Assembly: GCA_965224205.1 (NCBI GenBank)
Contig: CBDCYN010000042.1
Span: 27,046 to 91,045, forward strand
Direction of reading: 5' to 3'
DNA: 64,000 nt
From: CBDCYN01 sp965224205
GTDB lineage: Bacteria; Planctomycetota; Phycisphaerae; Phycisphaerales; Phycisphaeraceae
Shown here: in pieces, positions 1-9,247 of the stretch
Position numbering within the stretch: the first letter of the stretch is position 1
Layout of the letters: every line of letters starts with the position of its first letter
Translations under genes and position numbers: made by a program
Notes under the pieces: generated by a model
Database searches by the model: none
Told to the model about the DNA's origin: nothing
What the model saw: only the letters and a program-made list of their open reading frames with translations

Positions 1-485
1 AGCCAATAGAGCCGGTCAGGATATGTCTGGAGGTCGGCCTCGTAATACTCGGTGATGCTGGTGGAATGGAGGACATTCACGAAAGGAACCTTTGCCACTC
101 TCGTCGAAAGCGTGACACTTAAGCACCAACCGGTCAAGACAGCCGCAGGTTTGACCTCCTCGAACAGAGCTATTTCGCTCTTGACTCGGGGCGCCAACTC
201 GTCGGCAGTGAAATACCCAACCGTGTTCCAAGTCTCGCCGCTCAGCACAATCCGGAGTTGCGCCAGCTTCTGCGGCGTCAGTCGCGGCTCCATCTTCTTC
301 AGAGTGAAGCCCGCTTCTTCGATCAGTCTTTCGAAGCGGCCGCCATAGCTCATGAACAGAACGTCAAAGGAATCCTTCACCGCCTTGGCGATCTCGAGCA
401 TCCTTCCCGTCTCGGCCAGATTGTAACCAGCCACGGCAAAGATTAGGGTCGGCCGGTTGTCTTGCTTCTGCGCAGATGCACTCAT
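1..485 (-). CDS. Glycosyltransferase-like protein (GT-B type), N-terminal part; runs off the window
   Basis: Open minus-strand frame from ATG at 485 to the window edge, about 161 codons with no stop. It begins MSASAQKQDNRPTLIFAVAG and continues with a beta strand, a glycine-rich turn (SYGGRF) and helices typical of the N-terminal acceptor domain of GT-B glycosyltransferases of the GT1/MGT kind. A later stretch (AAVLTGWCLSVTLSTRVAKV, then PFVNVLHST) looks like the 'substrate is here' strand of that fold. The donor-binding C-terminal domain lies outside the window, so the sugar and acceptor cannot be judged. It starts 34 bp after the methyltransferase gene on the same strand and may be co-transcribed with it. 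The family call is by pattern only. Confidence 0.55.
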   Translation of the reverse strand, partial: MSASAQKQDNRPTLIFAVAGYNLAETGRMLEIAKAVKDSFDVLFMSYGGRFERLIEEAGFTLKKMEPRLTPQKLAQLRIVLSGETWNTVGYFTADELAPRVKSEIALFEEVKPAAVLTGWCLSVTLSTRVAKVPFVNVLHSTSITEYYEADLQTYPDRLYW

Positions 486-519
486 TGTTGGATTCCTTAA
501 GCCACGTGGAGTGGTCCAA

Positions 520-1254
520 CTACCATACGCCGGGTATCAGGCGGAAACGAACCCGCGCCGCGTACTCGGGGTAGCCGGGGAGCTCCGCATGGAGCGTGCG
601 ATCCTCGAGCGCCGTGCGGATCATGATCCCGACCACCGCGAGCATGGCCGGAACGAAGGCCCAGACCGACGCGAGCAGGAGCGGAGTCGAGAGCATCCAG
701 CCCACGAAACCGAGGTAGCCGGGGTGGCGCACGTAGGCGTAGGGTCCTGTGTCGATCACGCGATGCCCGTGGTCCGTCTGGATGCGCACCGTCTTCTCGA
801 AGAACGGGTTCACGACCATCGACCACGTGAGCATGGCCGACCCGGGGATGAAGATCGCTAGGCCAGCCAGCCACGCTGCGTCCGGCAGGCTTGAGATGCC
901 GTCGCGCGCCTCGAGTCCGGCGACGACGTAGACCGCGATCATCACGGGGGCGGACAGCACGGCCCCCACCTTGTCCCAGGTCTTCGTCCACTTGCCGAAG
1001 CGTACGCGCCGCTCGATCAGCTCAGGGTTCCAACGCAGCAGACACGCCCAAGTGATGGCCACATTGACGAAGACGAGGCCCACGTAGATCCAACCGAGTG
1101 TCCAGTCCAGCCGGCCCGCGGGCATGAAGACGAGCGCTGCGAAGACAAGAACCATGGCCACCGAGGCTAGGCCCCCGAGGGCCGTTGGCATCGGTGCCTG
1201 GGAGTCGGTGCGCGTCTCGACGTCGGCCATTTCGGGTCTCTCATTGCCTCTCAT
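520..1254 (-). CDS. Isoprenylcysteine carboxyl methyltransferase (ICMT)/PEMT-like membrane methyltransferase
   Basis: About 244 aa with several hydrophobic segments (around residues 28-46, 55-75, 98-115, 128-146 and 190-212). The C-terminal half carries the ICMT/PEMT signature: an RHPGYLG motif near residue 178 and an acidic ALEDRTLHAELPGYPEYAARV stretch near the end. These residues form the SAM-binding pocket in the family. Bacterial members methylate small lipophilic or thiol substrates, and the substrate here is unknown. ATG 1254 is used; ATG 1230 (MADVETRT) is an equally plausible start because no strong ribosome site separates them. The downstream gene is a glycosyltransferase, which suggests modification of a lipid or small metabolite, but that is inference. 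Confidence 0.75.
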   Translation of the reverse strand: MRGNERPEMADVETRTDSQAPMPTALGGLASVAMVLVFAALVFMPAGRLDWTLGWIYVGLVFVNVAITWACLLRWNPELIERRVRFGKWTKTWDKVGAVLSAPVMIAVYVVAGLEARDGISSLPDAAWLAGLAIFIPGSAMLTWSMVVNPFFEKTVRIQTDHGHRVIDTGPYAYVRHPGYLGFVGWMLSTPLLLASVWAFVPAMLAVVGIMIRTALEDRTLHAELPGYPEYAARVRFRLIPGVW

Positions 1255-1663
1255 CGCTCGACTGCTGCAACCGTGAGTCGATCAATCACACTACAGCGCG
1301 ACGCTCTTCGTCGCCCAACCTGGGGCGGATGCTCGATCCGCGGGGACTCGTTCGCCTCGATCGTAGGTCGAGACGAACTATTGATTAAACGGTTCAGTTA
1401 AGCAGGGTGCTGCTGCTGCAAAGCAAACGCAATCTGATCATACAAACATTACTTCTTCGTTCCAGATTCCTCTCCCTTTAAAAACCGGTTTTAACCGTTT
1501 TCTAAGCCTACAAACAGTCCAGTTTCCAGGGAGGAGGTCACTGCAAAGAGTGGGGGCGGATATGGCCAGAAAAGTGTTGCAAGACAGGTTGGGATTATCA
1601 CACTCACAACAACCAGATACCCGTGCATTGACAATAGGAGTTTGTGCCCTGACAAAGCGAAGT
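1255..1663. other. Non-coding stretch
   Basis: 409 bp with no convincing gene. It holds a perfect short palindrome (AAAACCGGTTTT, near 1479-1490) and AT-richer DNA than its neighbours. It should contain the promoter of the methyltransferase operon, but no clear -35/-10 pair was picked. Confidence 0.4.
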
Positions 1664-3220
1664 TCACACGAATTCACGAAGAGCGGCTTTCGCTGCCCAC
1701 CCTCCTGAACCCATGGCACCGGTAAATCCACCCATGCCCCCGTAGGAAGAAGCCAGCCACAGCCCTTTGATCGACGTCTTGGGGGTTCTCGGTGGCCCTG
1801 ACAACAGCGACCGCTCCGGTACATTGGGGGCGAATCCATAGACGGCACCTCCCGGCGTATTCAGAAAATCGCGCATCGTCCGTGCAGTGGCGAACTCTCG
1901 CTGCACCACAGCGTCGGCAAATCCCGGCCACTCCTCATCCAAGCGCTCGATCACCGCGTCGAGCCAGGCATTTTTCTTAGCGTGATAATCTGCGTCGCTA
2001 AGCCCATCCCAGTTCGTGAGCCGGTCGGCACCCGCCATGCTCACCGGAAAGACCTCACCATCGATCAGGCCGCTATCGATATGACTGTAGTCGCAAACTC
2101 CCAATACGGGCAATCGGCCGCTGGGCATATCGGCGAAAAGCCCTGCGCAATGCTTAAAATCGCTCAGTCGCTCCATCCATTCTGGAACGATCATGGTCGA
2201 ATAAGCGGATAGGCCCAGTTCTGAGGGGCGCCGGTTCAGGCCCAGGCTGATCGAGAACAGTGAGGTCGACAATGGTTTGCTGCGATAAGGCGCCATAAAG
2301 CTGTCCCGCTCCACCGCTGGCAGCATGTCCTCAACCGCATGCGGCGATGCGTTGGCGAACACCACTGTCGCGTGGGTAACCGTATCCTCTCCACCCGCTC
2401 GTGGCCGATACCGAACCCCTGACACATCACCCTGCTCGCCAAGCAGTATCTCGATAGCGGTCTGACCTGCAAGCGCCTCTCCGCCACCCTCACGGATGCG
2501 GTCCACAAGCTGATCACTGAGCACCTGTGAGCCGCCTTTGATATAAATGCCGCCGCCTTGAAGAAACCCGCCTTGAGCAACTGCATACATAAGCCACCAC
2601 ATCTGATCGGGATCGTCCGACCAATAGTTAAGGTTTGCCGCTAGGGCGATCTTGATGGCTTCATTGTCACCAAAATATCGCTCCAGCACTTTGGAAACAC
2701 TCGAACGCATGTCACGAAATATAGGCCACAGTCGAAACGGCAACTCGGCGCCATGAGCAAGCCACCACAAACCATCGTGCTTTTCCATGAGGATCTGTAT
2801 GGCCGTTTGAATCGAGCCAATCCGCTTCAGGAAGTGACGGATGGAATCCGCTTCATGCGGAAAACGCTCGGTCAGGCGATCGCGCAAAGCTTCGATACCA
2901 TGGGGAATGACCAGCGGCGCGCCTATAAGCGGGCAGCGGACCTCTTGGAAATCTCCCACCGGAACCAACTCGATATCCTGATACAGACCGAGCGCTTCGA
3001 AGATCTCTCCTTTGGGGTCGGCTGTTTTTCGCGGATCCGCCGTCTCGTGAAGCGAGGCCTCTATCGTCATGGCTCCCCGGTGATAGGTCGTCGCCGCTCC
3101 ACCGAAGGTGTCGTTTTGTTCGAGGACCAAGACCCTGTGTCCGGCGTGCGCGAACAGCGCGCCGGCTGTCAGCCCCCCGAGGCCGGACCCAATAACGATT
3201 GCGTCGTAGTCATTAGACAT
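1664..3220 (-). CDS. FAD-dependent phytoene desaturase/CrtISO-like oxidoreductase
   Basis: 518 aa. The N-terminus has the Rossmann FAD motif GSGLGGLTAG (residues 12-21) followed by the beta strand ending in Glu (VLVLEQN) and GGAA. The C-terminus has the second dinucleotide-contact region (KGLWLASSYGGMGGFTGAMG). Length and layout match the NAD(P)/FAD-dependent amine-oxidase/phytoene desaturase superfamily, including carotene isomerases and CrtI-type desaturases. No other carotenoid gene is nearby, so the substrate is open; retinol-saturase-like enzymes share this architecture. Start ATG 3220. A TATAGT-like hexamer lies about 35 bp upstream. The gene stands alone on the minus strand. Confidence 0.8.
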   Translation of the reverse strand: MSNDYDAIVIGSGLGGLTAGALFAHAGHRVLVLEQNDTFGGAATTYHRGAMTIEASLHETADPRKTADPKGEIFEALGLYQDIELVPVGDFQEVRCPLIGAPLVIPHGIEALRDRLTERFPHEADSIRHFLKRIGSIQTAIQILMEKHDGLWWLAHGAELPFRLWPIFRDMRSSVSKVLERYFGDNEAIKIALAANLNYWSDDPDQMWWLMYAVAQGGFLQGGGIYIKGGSQVLSDQLVDRIREGGGEALAGQTAIEILLGEQGDVSGVRYRPRAGGEDTVTHATVVFANASPHAVEDMLPAVERDSFMAPYRSKPLSTSLFSISLGLNRRPSELGLSAYSTMIVPEWMERLSDFKHCAGLFADMPSGRLPVLGVCDYSHIDSGLIDGEVFPVSMAGADRLTNWDGLSDADYHAKKNAWLDAVIERLDEEWPGFADAVVQREFATARTMRDFLNTPGGAVYGFAPNVPERSLLSGPPRTPKTSIKGLWLASSYGGMGGFTGAMGSGGWAAKAALREFV

Positions 3221-4041
3221 GGCGATGCTCCCATCATCACAAATGGACTACATCATTATAGTATGACCTCGTCCCATAATACTGATGCAAGTAACAGGGG
3301 CAGGTCAGGGGGGTCAGGTGTGACCTGCAACCCAGAAACTGATCCAGTTGAACGAGAAAAACCGGGTCACTCATACGCTCGTCTAACGTACTTTTTGGGA
3401 CAGGAAACCATGCCTTCCATTCTTGACCCCCTTCTAGAAATTTGATCCAGTTGATGTCAGAGAATCTAGGCGGCTAACGCGACCCACGCTATTCTACTAT
3501 CCAGCATTCCCCTCAAATTGCCCTAAAAACACCTCGCGAGAAAGTAAGAAACCGTGAAGGTAAAGGACCTCAACGAGACGGGCCAAATCACGCCCATCTC
3601 ACGATTTGGATCTTCACCAAACCTCTCTAAGAAGCTTGGAAAAACGAGCCCGATCCAGTCCCACCCTCTCCGTCCCCCGTTGCCCTCAAGAACAGGGATA
3701 TGGTAGGGATCTAGTGGGAGTCGAACTCAGGGGTGGGATCGTGTTTCTTGCTTGCAATCAGCGTTCGGCAGCCCATCGGATCTCACGATAGAACCCAATA
3801 CTCTCCGCCACCGCGATGTAGGAATACTTGGGCGGCATCGTCCTTCCTGATCGCAATCCGCGTCACAAGCTCGTGCGCGGGTAACCGCTTGCGGGATCAC
3901 TCGTGTAGCTAGCCCCGTCTAAGCAAACGCCTTCATCAAGGTGCGGGCGGTCGCCGGACACGCTTGATGAAGACGCTGCTTCGACCGAAAGCTACGGGTC
4001 GGCCGCAGTAGTGATATGGCAGCCGGCCCTATCTTGCCGGA
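3221..4041. other. Gene-poor stretch with possible decayed DNA
   Basis: 821 bp without a gene I can support. The 12-mer TGATCCAGTTGA occurs twice (about 3340 and 3443), flanking some 100 bp, which could be the ends of a lost element. Around 3700-3870 the minus strand holds short codon-like frames (for example MPPKYSYIAVAESIGFYREI) that stop quickly and match nothing I recognise. I read this as decayed sequence. Confidence 0.35.
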
Positions 4042-5154
4042 TCAGGCGATGGCCAAGGCCTGCTCTGCTTCTGTTGCGGTCCTCGCGGCGCAGGCGTTGA
4101 GCTGCTGCATGATGTGATCCGACAGACGCCGAGAGGCGGAAACCGCGGCGAACGAGAGGATGCGGATCAGGCGCGGCTCATCGATCTTGTCGCCCATCAC
4201 CGCCTTGATCAGCGAGTCATCGTACTGGTACGACGCCTTGCTGACGATCAGGATGAGCTTGGCCAGGTGGTAGGATTCACCGGTCAGGCCCTGTACTTCA
4301 TCCTCTACCCAGGCGCGGCTCAGTGGCATCGTCTCGCCGGCCCAGTTGCTCAGGTTCTCGGTGACCAGGTCGCGGACATCTTGGGGGATCGCCTGCTCGG
4401 CCTCACGCTCGACCGCCGCGATCCACCTTGCCAGCGCGTCGGCGACGCGTGGGTTGGGGCGCGCCCAATGCAGATCGTCGGGGATCGGTGCCTCGGGCAG
4501 CAGGGCCAGGCCCCGGCCGGGCATGATGGCACGCTCCGTGGTCTCGCGCAGCTCGTAGCCGAACAGGCGCAGCGCGGTGTTTTTGAACGTCGATCCGACC
4601 GGCGAGCCGTCCATCACCACGTGGCTGAAGCGGTTGACATAATTGAGCACGAACAGCACGCCCAGCGCCTCGGGCAGTTGCTCGTCCGTGAAAGGCAGGT
4701 CGGCGCACCGCACCTCTCCCCCGCCATGGATCTTGCGGACCCACTGTAGACGTTCGCGCAGGGTGTCGTCGGTGATCTCGGCCTCGGTCTGGTCGAGGAT
4801 GTTGCTCGCGGCTCGGTGGTGCCCGCCGCCGTGGACCAGGCTCACAAGCATGTCCGCACAGTAGGGGCAATCGTTGAGGTAGGACAGCGTGGCACCCATC
4901 GCCTCCTTGGTGGTGCGGTCGAGCTGGTCGGTGACCAGGATCACCTCACGCCCGCCGAGCCAGGTGCCGGCGAAAAGGTCGGGGACCTGGCTGTGGCTGC
5001 TGAGCGAGCCGTTGACGAAGAAGTCCTCGGCGATCATGTCGAAGATCTCTTTGGTCTTCCCGGTAGCCGACTTGATCGGCACGGCCTTGACGTAGCGCAT
5101 CGTCTTGACCGATGCTTTTTCGAACAGTGATTCTCTAAGTGTTTTGGGCAGCAT
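4042..5154 (-). CDS. Carboxymuconolactone decarboxylase/AhpD-like protein, long form
   Basis: 370 aa. Residues about 85-112 carry the AhpD-type redox centre: a helix leading into CPYCADMLVSLVHGGGHH, with a CxxC pair followed by histidines. In AhpD and its relatives this pair passes electrons to a peroxiredoxin or removes peroxides. The protein is about twice the size of AhpD (~175 aa). A second helical half (about residues 230-360) looks like a degenerate repeat of the fold but lacks a CxxC. Start ATG 5154 is preceded by AAGGAATACAG, a fair ribosome site. A SAM methyltransferase lies 65 bp upstream on the same strand, so the two may form an operon. Physiological role not known. Confidence 0.7.
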   Translation of the reverse strand: MLPKTLRESLFEKASVKTMRYVKAVPIKSATGKTKEIFDMIAEDFFVNGSLSSHSQVPDLFAGTWLGGREVILVTDQLDRTTKEAMGATLSYLNDCPYCADMLVSLVHGGGHHRAASNILDQTEAEITDDTLRERLQWVRKIHGGGEVRCADLPFTDEQLPEALGVLFVLNYVNRFSHVVMDGSPVGSTFKNTALRLFGYELRETTERAIMPGRGLALLPEAPIPDDLHWARPNPRVADALARWIAAVEREAEQAIPQDVRDLVTENLSNWAGETMPLSRAWVEDEVQGLTGESYHLAKLILIVSKASYQYDDSLIKAVMGDKIDEPRLIRILSFAAVSASRRLSDHIMQQLNACAARTATEAEQALAIA

Positions 5155-5219
5155 GACTGTATTCCTTGTTTAGATTGATTGGATCAATAGGGTAAAAGTG
5201 ACCGATCGGTGGTTGACGC

Positions 5220-6059
5220 TCAGCCCTTACGCCGGCCGATGACGACCAGGTACGGGCGGGTGTAGAGGATGCCCAGCTCGGTGCGGTACCGGTTGTGGAG
5301 TTGCTCGAAGTCTTCGCGCAGGTTCTCGGCGGCCTGCTCATCAAGTTGTTCGAGCAGCGATTTCACCGGGCCGAAGCCCTGGCTGAAGGTCGCCCATGCG
5401 TTCGCGGCCGTCGTCTCACGGTACTGCGAGACGCCAGCCTCGACGGTCAGGTCGAAGCGATCGCCCAGCCACTGCTCAAGCTGGCTGCGGTCGGCCCACT
5501 TAAAAGGGCTGGGCTGGTTCGGGTCGGGGCTGGGCTTGTGGCTGTGTATCAGCTTGAAGAACTCGAAGACACCGCCCTGGTCCTGCCAGACCGTTAGCGC
5601 AATCCGCCCGCCGGGCCGGGTGACGCGAGCGAGTTCGGCGGCGGCGAGATCGGGGTTAGCACTGAACATGACGCCGAAGGTCGAGACGACAGCATCGAAC
5701 GAGGCGTCGGGGTAAGCCAGCGCATCGGCGTCGCCGACCTGGAAGTCGATGCTGCCTGTGGTGTCGTATTGTCGTGCGGCCTGGATCAGTTCTTCGCCGA
5801 GGTCAACACCCGTGACGTTCGCGCCGCGTGCGGCGACGAGACGGGCGGTCAGGCCGGTGCCGCTCGCGACATCGAGGATCGACTCTCCGGGTTGCGGGTC
5901 GAGGCGATCAACACAATGGTCGATGGCGTCGGCGATCTGGAGGCTGATCCGCTCATAGGCCTGACCGCCCGCGTCCCAGGTCTCAGCGACGACCTGGTTG
6001 CGGTAGAGGATTGTTCCGGGCTCTTGGATCGTGGAAGTGTCTTGCGTTGCAGCGGTCAT
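5220..6059 (-). CDS. Class I SAM-dependent methyltransferase (UbiE/Methyltransf_11 type)
   Basis: 279 aa. Motif I reads ILDVASGTGLTARL (about residues 58-71), followed by the acidic strand end GVDLGEELI, then the DALAYPDASFDAVVS motif and a post-motif strand RPGGRIALTVW. These are the SAM-binding elements of the Rossmann-fold class I methyltransferases. The closest named relatives by pattern are UbiE/COQ5-like small-molecule methyltransferases; the substrate cannot be read from sequence. GAAAGGAACAACCC precedes ATG 6059. Transcribed toward the AhpD-like gene, 65 bp away. A GC-rich hairpin (GGCCGGG...CCCGGCC, about 6094-6113) lies between it and the upstream kinase gene. Confidence 0.8.
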   Translation of the reverse strand: MTAATQDTSTIQEPGTILYRNQVVAETWDAGGQAYERISLQIADAIDHCVDRLDPQPGESILDVASGTGLTARLVAARGANVTGVDLGEELIQAARQYDTTGSIDFQVGDADALAYPDASFDAVVSTFGVMFSANPDLAAAELARVTRPGGRIALTVWQDQGGVFEFFKLIHSHKPSPDPNQPSPFKWADRSQLEQWLGDRFDLTVEAGVSQYRETTAANAWATFSQGFGPVKSLLEQLDEQAAENLREDFEQLHNRYRTELGILYTRPYLVVIGRRKG

Positions 6060-6220
6060 GGGTTGTTCCTTTCTTCAACAGGGTTTCTGGTTTGGCCGGG
6101 GAACAGCCCGGCCGTACAGATAGGCGAGAAAGGAACGCCGATAGGCTCATCGCTTTGTGTATTTTTTTATGGTCTTCTCCTGGATCTGCACTTACGTCTC
6201 GGTTTTGGGTGCCTCAAAAT

Positions 6221-8560
6221 TTAGGCGAGCCGGGCCTGGAGTGCGGACCGCATGCGGCGGGCTGACTCGCTGTCACGGAACGGGAACGACCGGAAATAGT
6301 CGGCCGGGCCATAGTCCGGCTGCTTCTGCCGGATCAGGCCTGCCAATTCAGTTGCCCGCTGGTTATTACCCGCCAGGTGGTTGGCGATCGTCGCGGTCGC
6401 GAACGCGTGAACGTGCGCCGTCAGATGACGGATGGCCTGGTCAGCGCAGGCGGCGGCGACCTTAAAATCTTCACGCAGCATGTTAGACATCGCTTGTGTC
6501 GCTTGCATCGCGTAGCTCATCGGGTCGATCGGGCTTAGGCGGATCGCGTGTTCGATGTTGCGTTCGGAAGCCTCGGCGTCAGAGAGCATGACATCGATCA
6601 GGGCACGGTTGTAGCGCGCGAATGCGTAGCTGGGGTTGAGCTGCAGCGACTGGTTGAGCCAGGCACCTGCGGTGTCGAGGTCGCCTTGCAACCAGCCGAC
6701 CCGGCCGAGGGTGAGGTTGACGAACGGGTCGAGCGGATCGATCTCGGCGGCGCACTCCGCGGTCTGTTTCGCAAGTGCGCACTGCTGGTCGAAGTCACCG
6801 GTGAGATTAAGGAACGCGTTCTGGAAATAAGTGAATGACAAGCCCGCGTGCGCCCGGGCGAACGCGGGGGATTGCTTTAGCGCATACCGGAACAGTTGTG
6901 CGGCCTGTGCGTTGTCGTCGGCTTTGAAGCGGAACATATGGTCCAGCCCACGGTGGTAGGCCGACCAGGCGCCTAGGTTGTCGATGGCTTGGTCAGCTGC
7001 CTTAGCTGCCTCAGCCCGCTGAACCCCGACCTCGATTGAGCGCAGAATATGCAGGGGGACATCAAATCGGTACTGCATGATGTCTTGTAACGCCTGCTCA
7101 AAGCGGTCCGCCCAGACCACGCGCCCCTCAGCGGCGTTGGTTAGCTCAACAGACAGCACAGACCTTCGCGCGTCGATTTCCAACGAGCCGGTCACCAGGT
7201 AATCCGCGCCAAGGGTTTTAGCCGCCTGCCCCAAGTCTACCCCAGCCGATCGAAAACAAAACGATGATCCGCGAGCGATGACCGGCAGCCATCGCATGCG
7301 CGAGAGCCCGACGATAAGATCTTGCGCCACCGCGTCGCCGAAGTACTGGCAAGCCGGATCCGCGGTCATCGTCGTAAAGGGAAGGACCGCGATCCTTGGC
7401 GGGCCGTCTTGTGACGCGACCCGCTCAACACGGCTTGTCTCACCGGACCCCGATGGGCCAGCGGTAATCACCTGGGGCCGCCAGCCAAGCAGTGATTTCA
7501 AACGCTCGACTACCTGTGACATAGAGGGCCTGGAACCCGGGTCCTTGCCGAGCATCGACTCGATCAATCGGACCAATTCATCCGGGGCTTTGCCAGAGAG
7601 GCCCGCAGCGACATCGACTGGCGCTTCAACGATATTGCGCATGGTCTGCAACGCGCTGTCTGCACGGAACGGATGAATGCCGAGCAACGCTTCATAGAGC
7701 ACGACACCTAACGAAAACACGTCAGTCGCAACGGTCAACGCCTGGCGGTTGACCTGCTCAGGGGACATATAGGGGACCGTCCCGATGGCCTGCCCACCCT
7801 CGCCCGTGACCGTGGGGTCGGTCTCGGGTGCAGCGGGTCGCGCGATACCGAAGTCAAGCACCTTAGCCAGGCCTGCCTCGGTGAGCATGATGTTTTCGGG
7901 CTTGATATCACGGTGCAGGATGCCCGATGTGTGCGCAGCGCTGAGACCCGAAGCCACGCCGTAGGCGATCCGGGCCACATCGGCCCAACCCAGCTCACCA
8001 GACATCCGTTGTCGCAGCGTCTGGCCCGCAACGAATTCCATCACCGCGAACCGGCTTGTTTTATCGTCAGCCACGTCGTAGAGCGTCACCACGTTGGGGT
8101 GCGACAGCAACGCGACCGACTTGAGCTCACGATCAAAACGTTCAGCAAGGCGAGGGGCATCCGAGTCCGGTGACCGGATCACCTTGATCGCGACGTCCCG
8201 CCCCAGCACCTGATCGATCGCATGGTACACCTCGCCCATCCCGCCGACGCCGATGATGCGCTGCACCTGATAACGCTCGACGAGTTGCTGACCCACTGCG
8301 AGACTCAGACTGATAATCTTCGCATCGGCTGGACCTGATGGTGGGCTCGTCGTCTGGGTGGCCGGGCTGGGCGCGATTTCGGGAGGCTCGGGCAGCAAAC
8401 CAATCCCCGATGCTTCCTCGACGGCCCGCAGCAATGAGTCCACCGCGGCGTGCAGACCTGGCGAACCCGCGCATGCCCGATCTAGGAAGGCACATCGCTC
8501 CTCGGCCGGCAGCTCGAACGCCCGCTCAACCAACTCAACGGCTTTCCGGTCGTCACCCAT
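6221..8560 (-). CDS. Ser/Thr protein kinase with TolB/FlgO-like and TPR domains
   Basis: About 779 aa from ATG 8560 (MGDDRKAVELVE...). Residues 1-50 match the short helical leader typical of kinases paired with TIGR02999 sigma factors (FELPAEERCAFLDRACAG). The Hanks-type kinase follows: P-loop GVGGMGEVY near 104-112, catalytic Lys near 126, HRDIKPEN near 216-223, DFG near 236-238. All key residues are present. A linker leads to a TolB/FlgO-like domain (PRIAVLPFTTM..., about 390-525) and TPR-like helices to the C-terminus. No membrane segment is evident, so it is probably cytoplasmic. An upstream in-frame start (8602) is possible. The start overlaps the end of the sigma factor gene by 8 bp, so the two are translationally coupled. 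Confidence 0.87.
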   Translation of the reverse strand: MGDDRKAVELVERAFELPAEERCAFLDRACAGSPGLHAAVDSLLRAVEEASGIGLLPEPPEIAPSPATQTTSPPSGPADAKIISLSLAVGQQLVERYQVQRIIGVGGMGEVYHAIDQVLGRDVAIKVIRSPDSDAPRLAERFDRELKSVALLSHPNVVTLYDVADDKTSRFAVMEFVAGQTLRQRMSGELGWADVARIAYGVASGLSAAHTSGILHRDIKPENIMLTEAGLAKVLDFGIARPAAPETDPTVTGEGGQAIGTVPYMSPEQVNRQALTVATDVFSLGVVLYEALLGIHPFRADSALQTMRNIVEAPVDVAAGLSGKAPDELVRLIESMLGKDPGSRPSMSQVVERLKSLLGWRPQVITAGPSGSGETSRVERVASQDGPPRIAVLPFTTMTADPACQYFGDAVAQDLIVGLSRMRWLPVIARGSSFCFRSAGVDLGQAAKTLGADYLVTGSLEIDARRSVLSVELTNAAEGRVVWADRFEQALQDIMQYRFDVPLHILRSIEVGVQRAEAAKAADQAIDNLGAWSAYHRGLDHMFRFKADDNAQAAQLFRYALKQSPAFARAHAGLSFTYFQNAFLNLTGDFDQQCALAKQTAECAAEIDPLDPFVNLTLGRVGWLQGDLDTAGAWLNQSLQLNPSYAFARYNRALIDVMLSDAEASERNIEHAIRLSPIDPMSYAMQATQAMSNMLREDFKVAAACADQAIRHLTAHVHAFATATIANHLAGNNQRATELAGLIRQKQPDYGPADYFRSFPFRDSESARRMRSALQARLA

Positions 8561-9152
8561 GTCCGGCCCTCGCATCGGGCACGTCGTCGGCCCGGCCGAC
8601 ATCTTCCTGCGTCAGCTCCCGCAACAGGTAACCCTGCGCAATCGCCCAATCACGCTTGACCGTTGCGATCGAGATGTCTAACGCATCAGCAACCTGCTCG
8701 TTCGTCAGCCCACCGAAGTAGCGCATCTCGACGACCTGCGCCTTGCGTGGATCGACCTTAGCGAGCCGCTGAAGCGCCTCGTCGAGCGCGAGCAGGTCGT
8801 CCGATTGTTGATCACTCGCCACAACCGCTTCATCAAACACCACACGCTTGCCCGCCCCGCCACGCTTCTTGCTGGCGCGCTTACGGGCATGGTCGATCAG
8901 CAGGTGCCGCATCGCCGTCGACGCGTACTGATAGAACTGCGTACTGTTCTTGCCGGGCAAATCAGTCTGGGCAAGTAGGTTCAGAACCGCCTCATGCACC
9001 AGCGCCGTGGACGAGAGCGTGTGGTCCATCCGCTCGCCACGCATCTTGCTTTGAGCCAACCGCTTGAGGTCGTTGTACACTGACGCGATCAGGTCCTGAC
9101 GCGCTTGGGCATCGCCCGCCTGAGCGGCTTGCAGGATCTGCGTCACGTCCAT
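8553..9152 (-). CDS. ECF-type RNA polymerase sigma factor (TIGR02999/Sig-70_X6 family)
   Basis: 199 aa. Region 2 shows the family pattern (ILQAAQAGDAQARQDLIASV, then LSSTALVHEAVLNLL and MRHLLIDHARKRASKKRGG). Region 4 is a helix-turn-helix (GLTNEQVADALDISIATVKR). These features match the TIGR02999 sigma factors common in Planctomycetes, Verrucomicrobia and Acidobacteria, which are usually encoded next to a Ser/Thr kinase, as here. No anti-sigma gene is present; phosphorylation by the coupled kinase is the likely control (inference). Start ATG 9152 has GGAG upstream. First gene of a two-gene operon. Confidence 0.9.
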   Translation of the reverse strand: MDVTQILQAAQAGDAQARQDLIASVYNDLKRLAQSKMRGERMDHTLSSTALVHEAVLNLLAQTDLPGKNSTQFYQYASTAMRHLLIDHARKRASKKRGGAGKRVVFDEAVVASDQQSDDLLALDEALQRLAKVDPRKAQVVEMRYFGGLTNEQVADALDISIATVKRDWAIAQGYLLRELTQEDVGRADDVPDARAGHG

Positions 9153-9247
9153 TACTGGGTCTCCATGGGCACGATATCTAAATTATAAGCTCGCTCCTGC
9201 CTGCCTACGCACCGAGCCATACCAACTTGCCTACTGAATACATGGTC

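Noticed and set aside
2753..3445. 230-codon plus-strand frame
   Set aside because: Antisense to the phytoene desaturase-like gene; no domain.
3700..3740. tRNA-like T-arm text (GAGTCGAACTC)
   Set aside because: The flanking stem does not pair and no acceptor or anticodon arm can be built.
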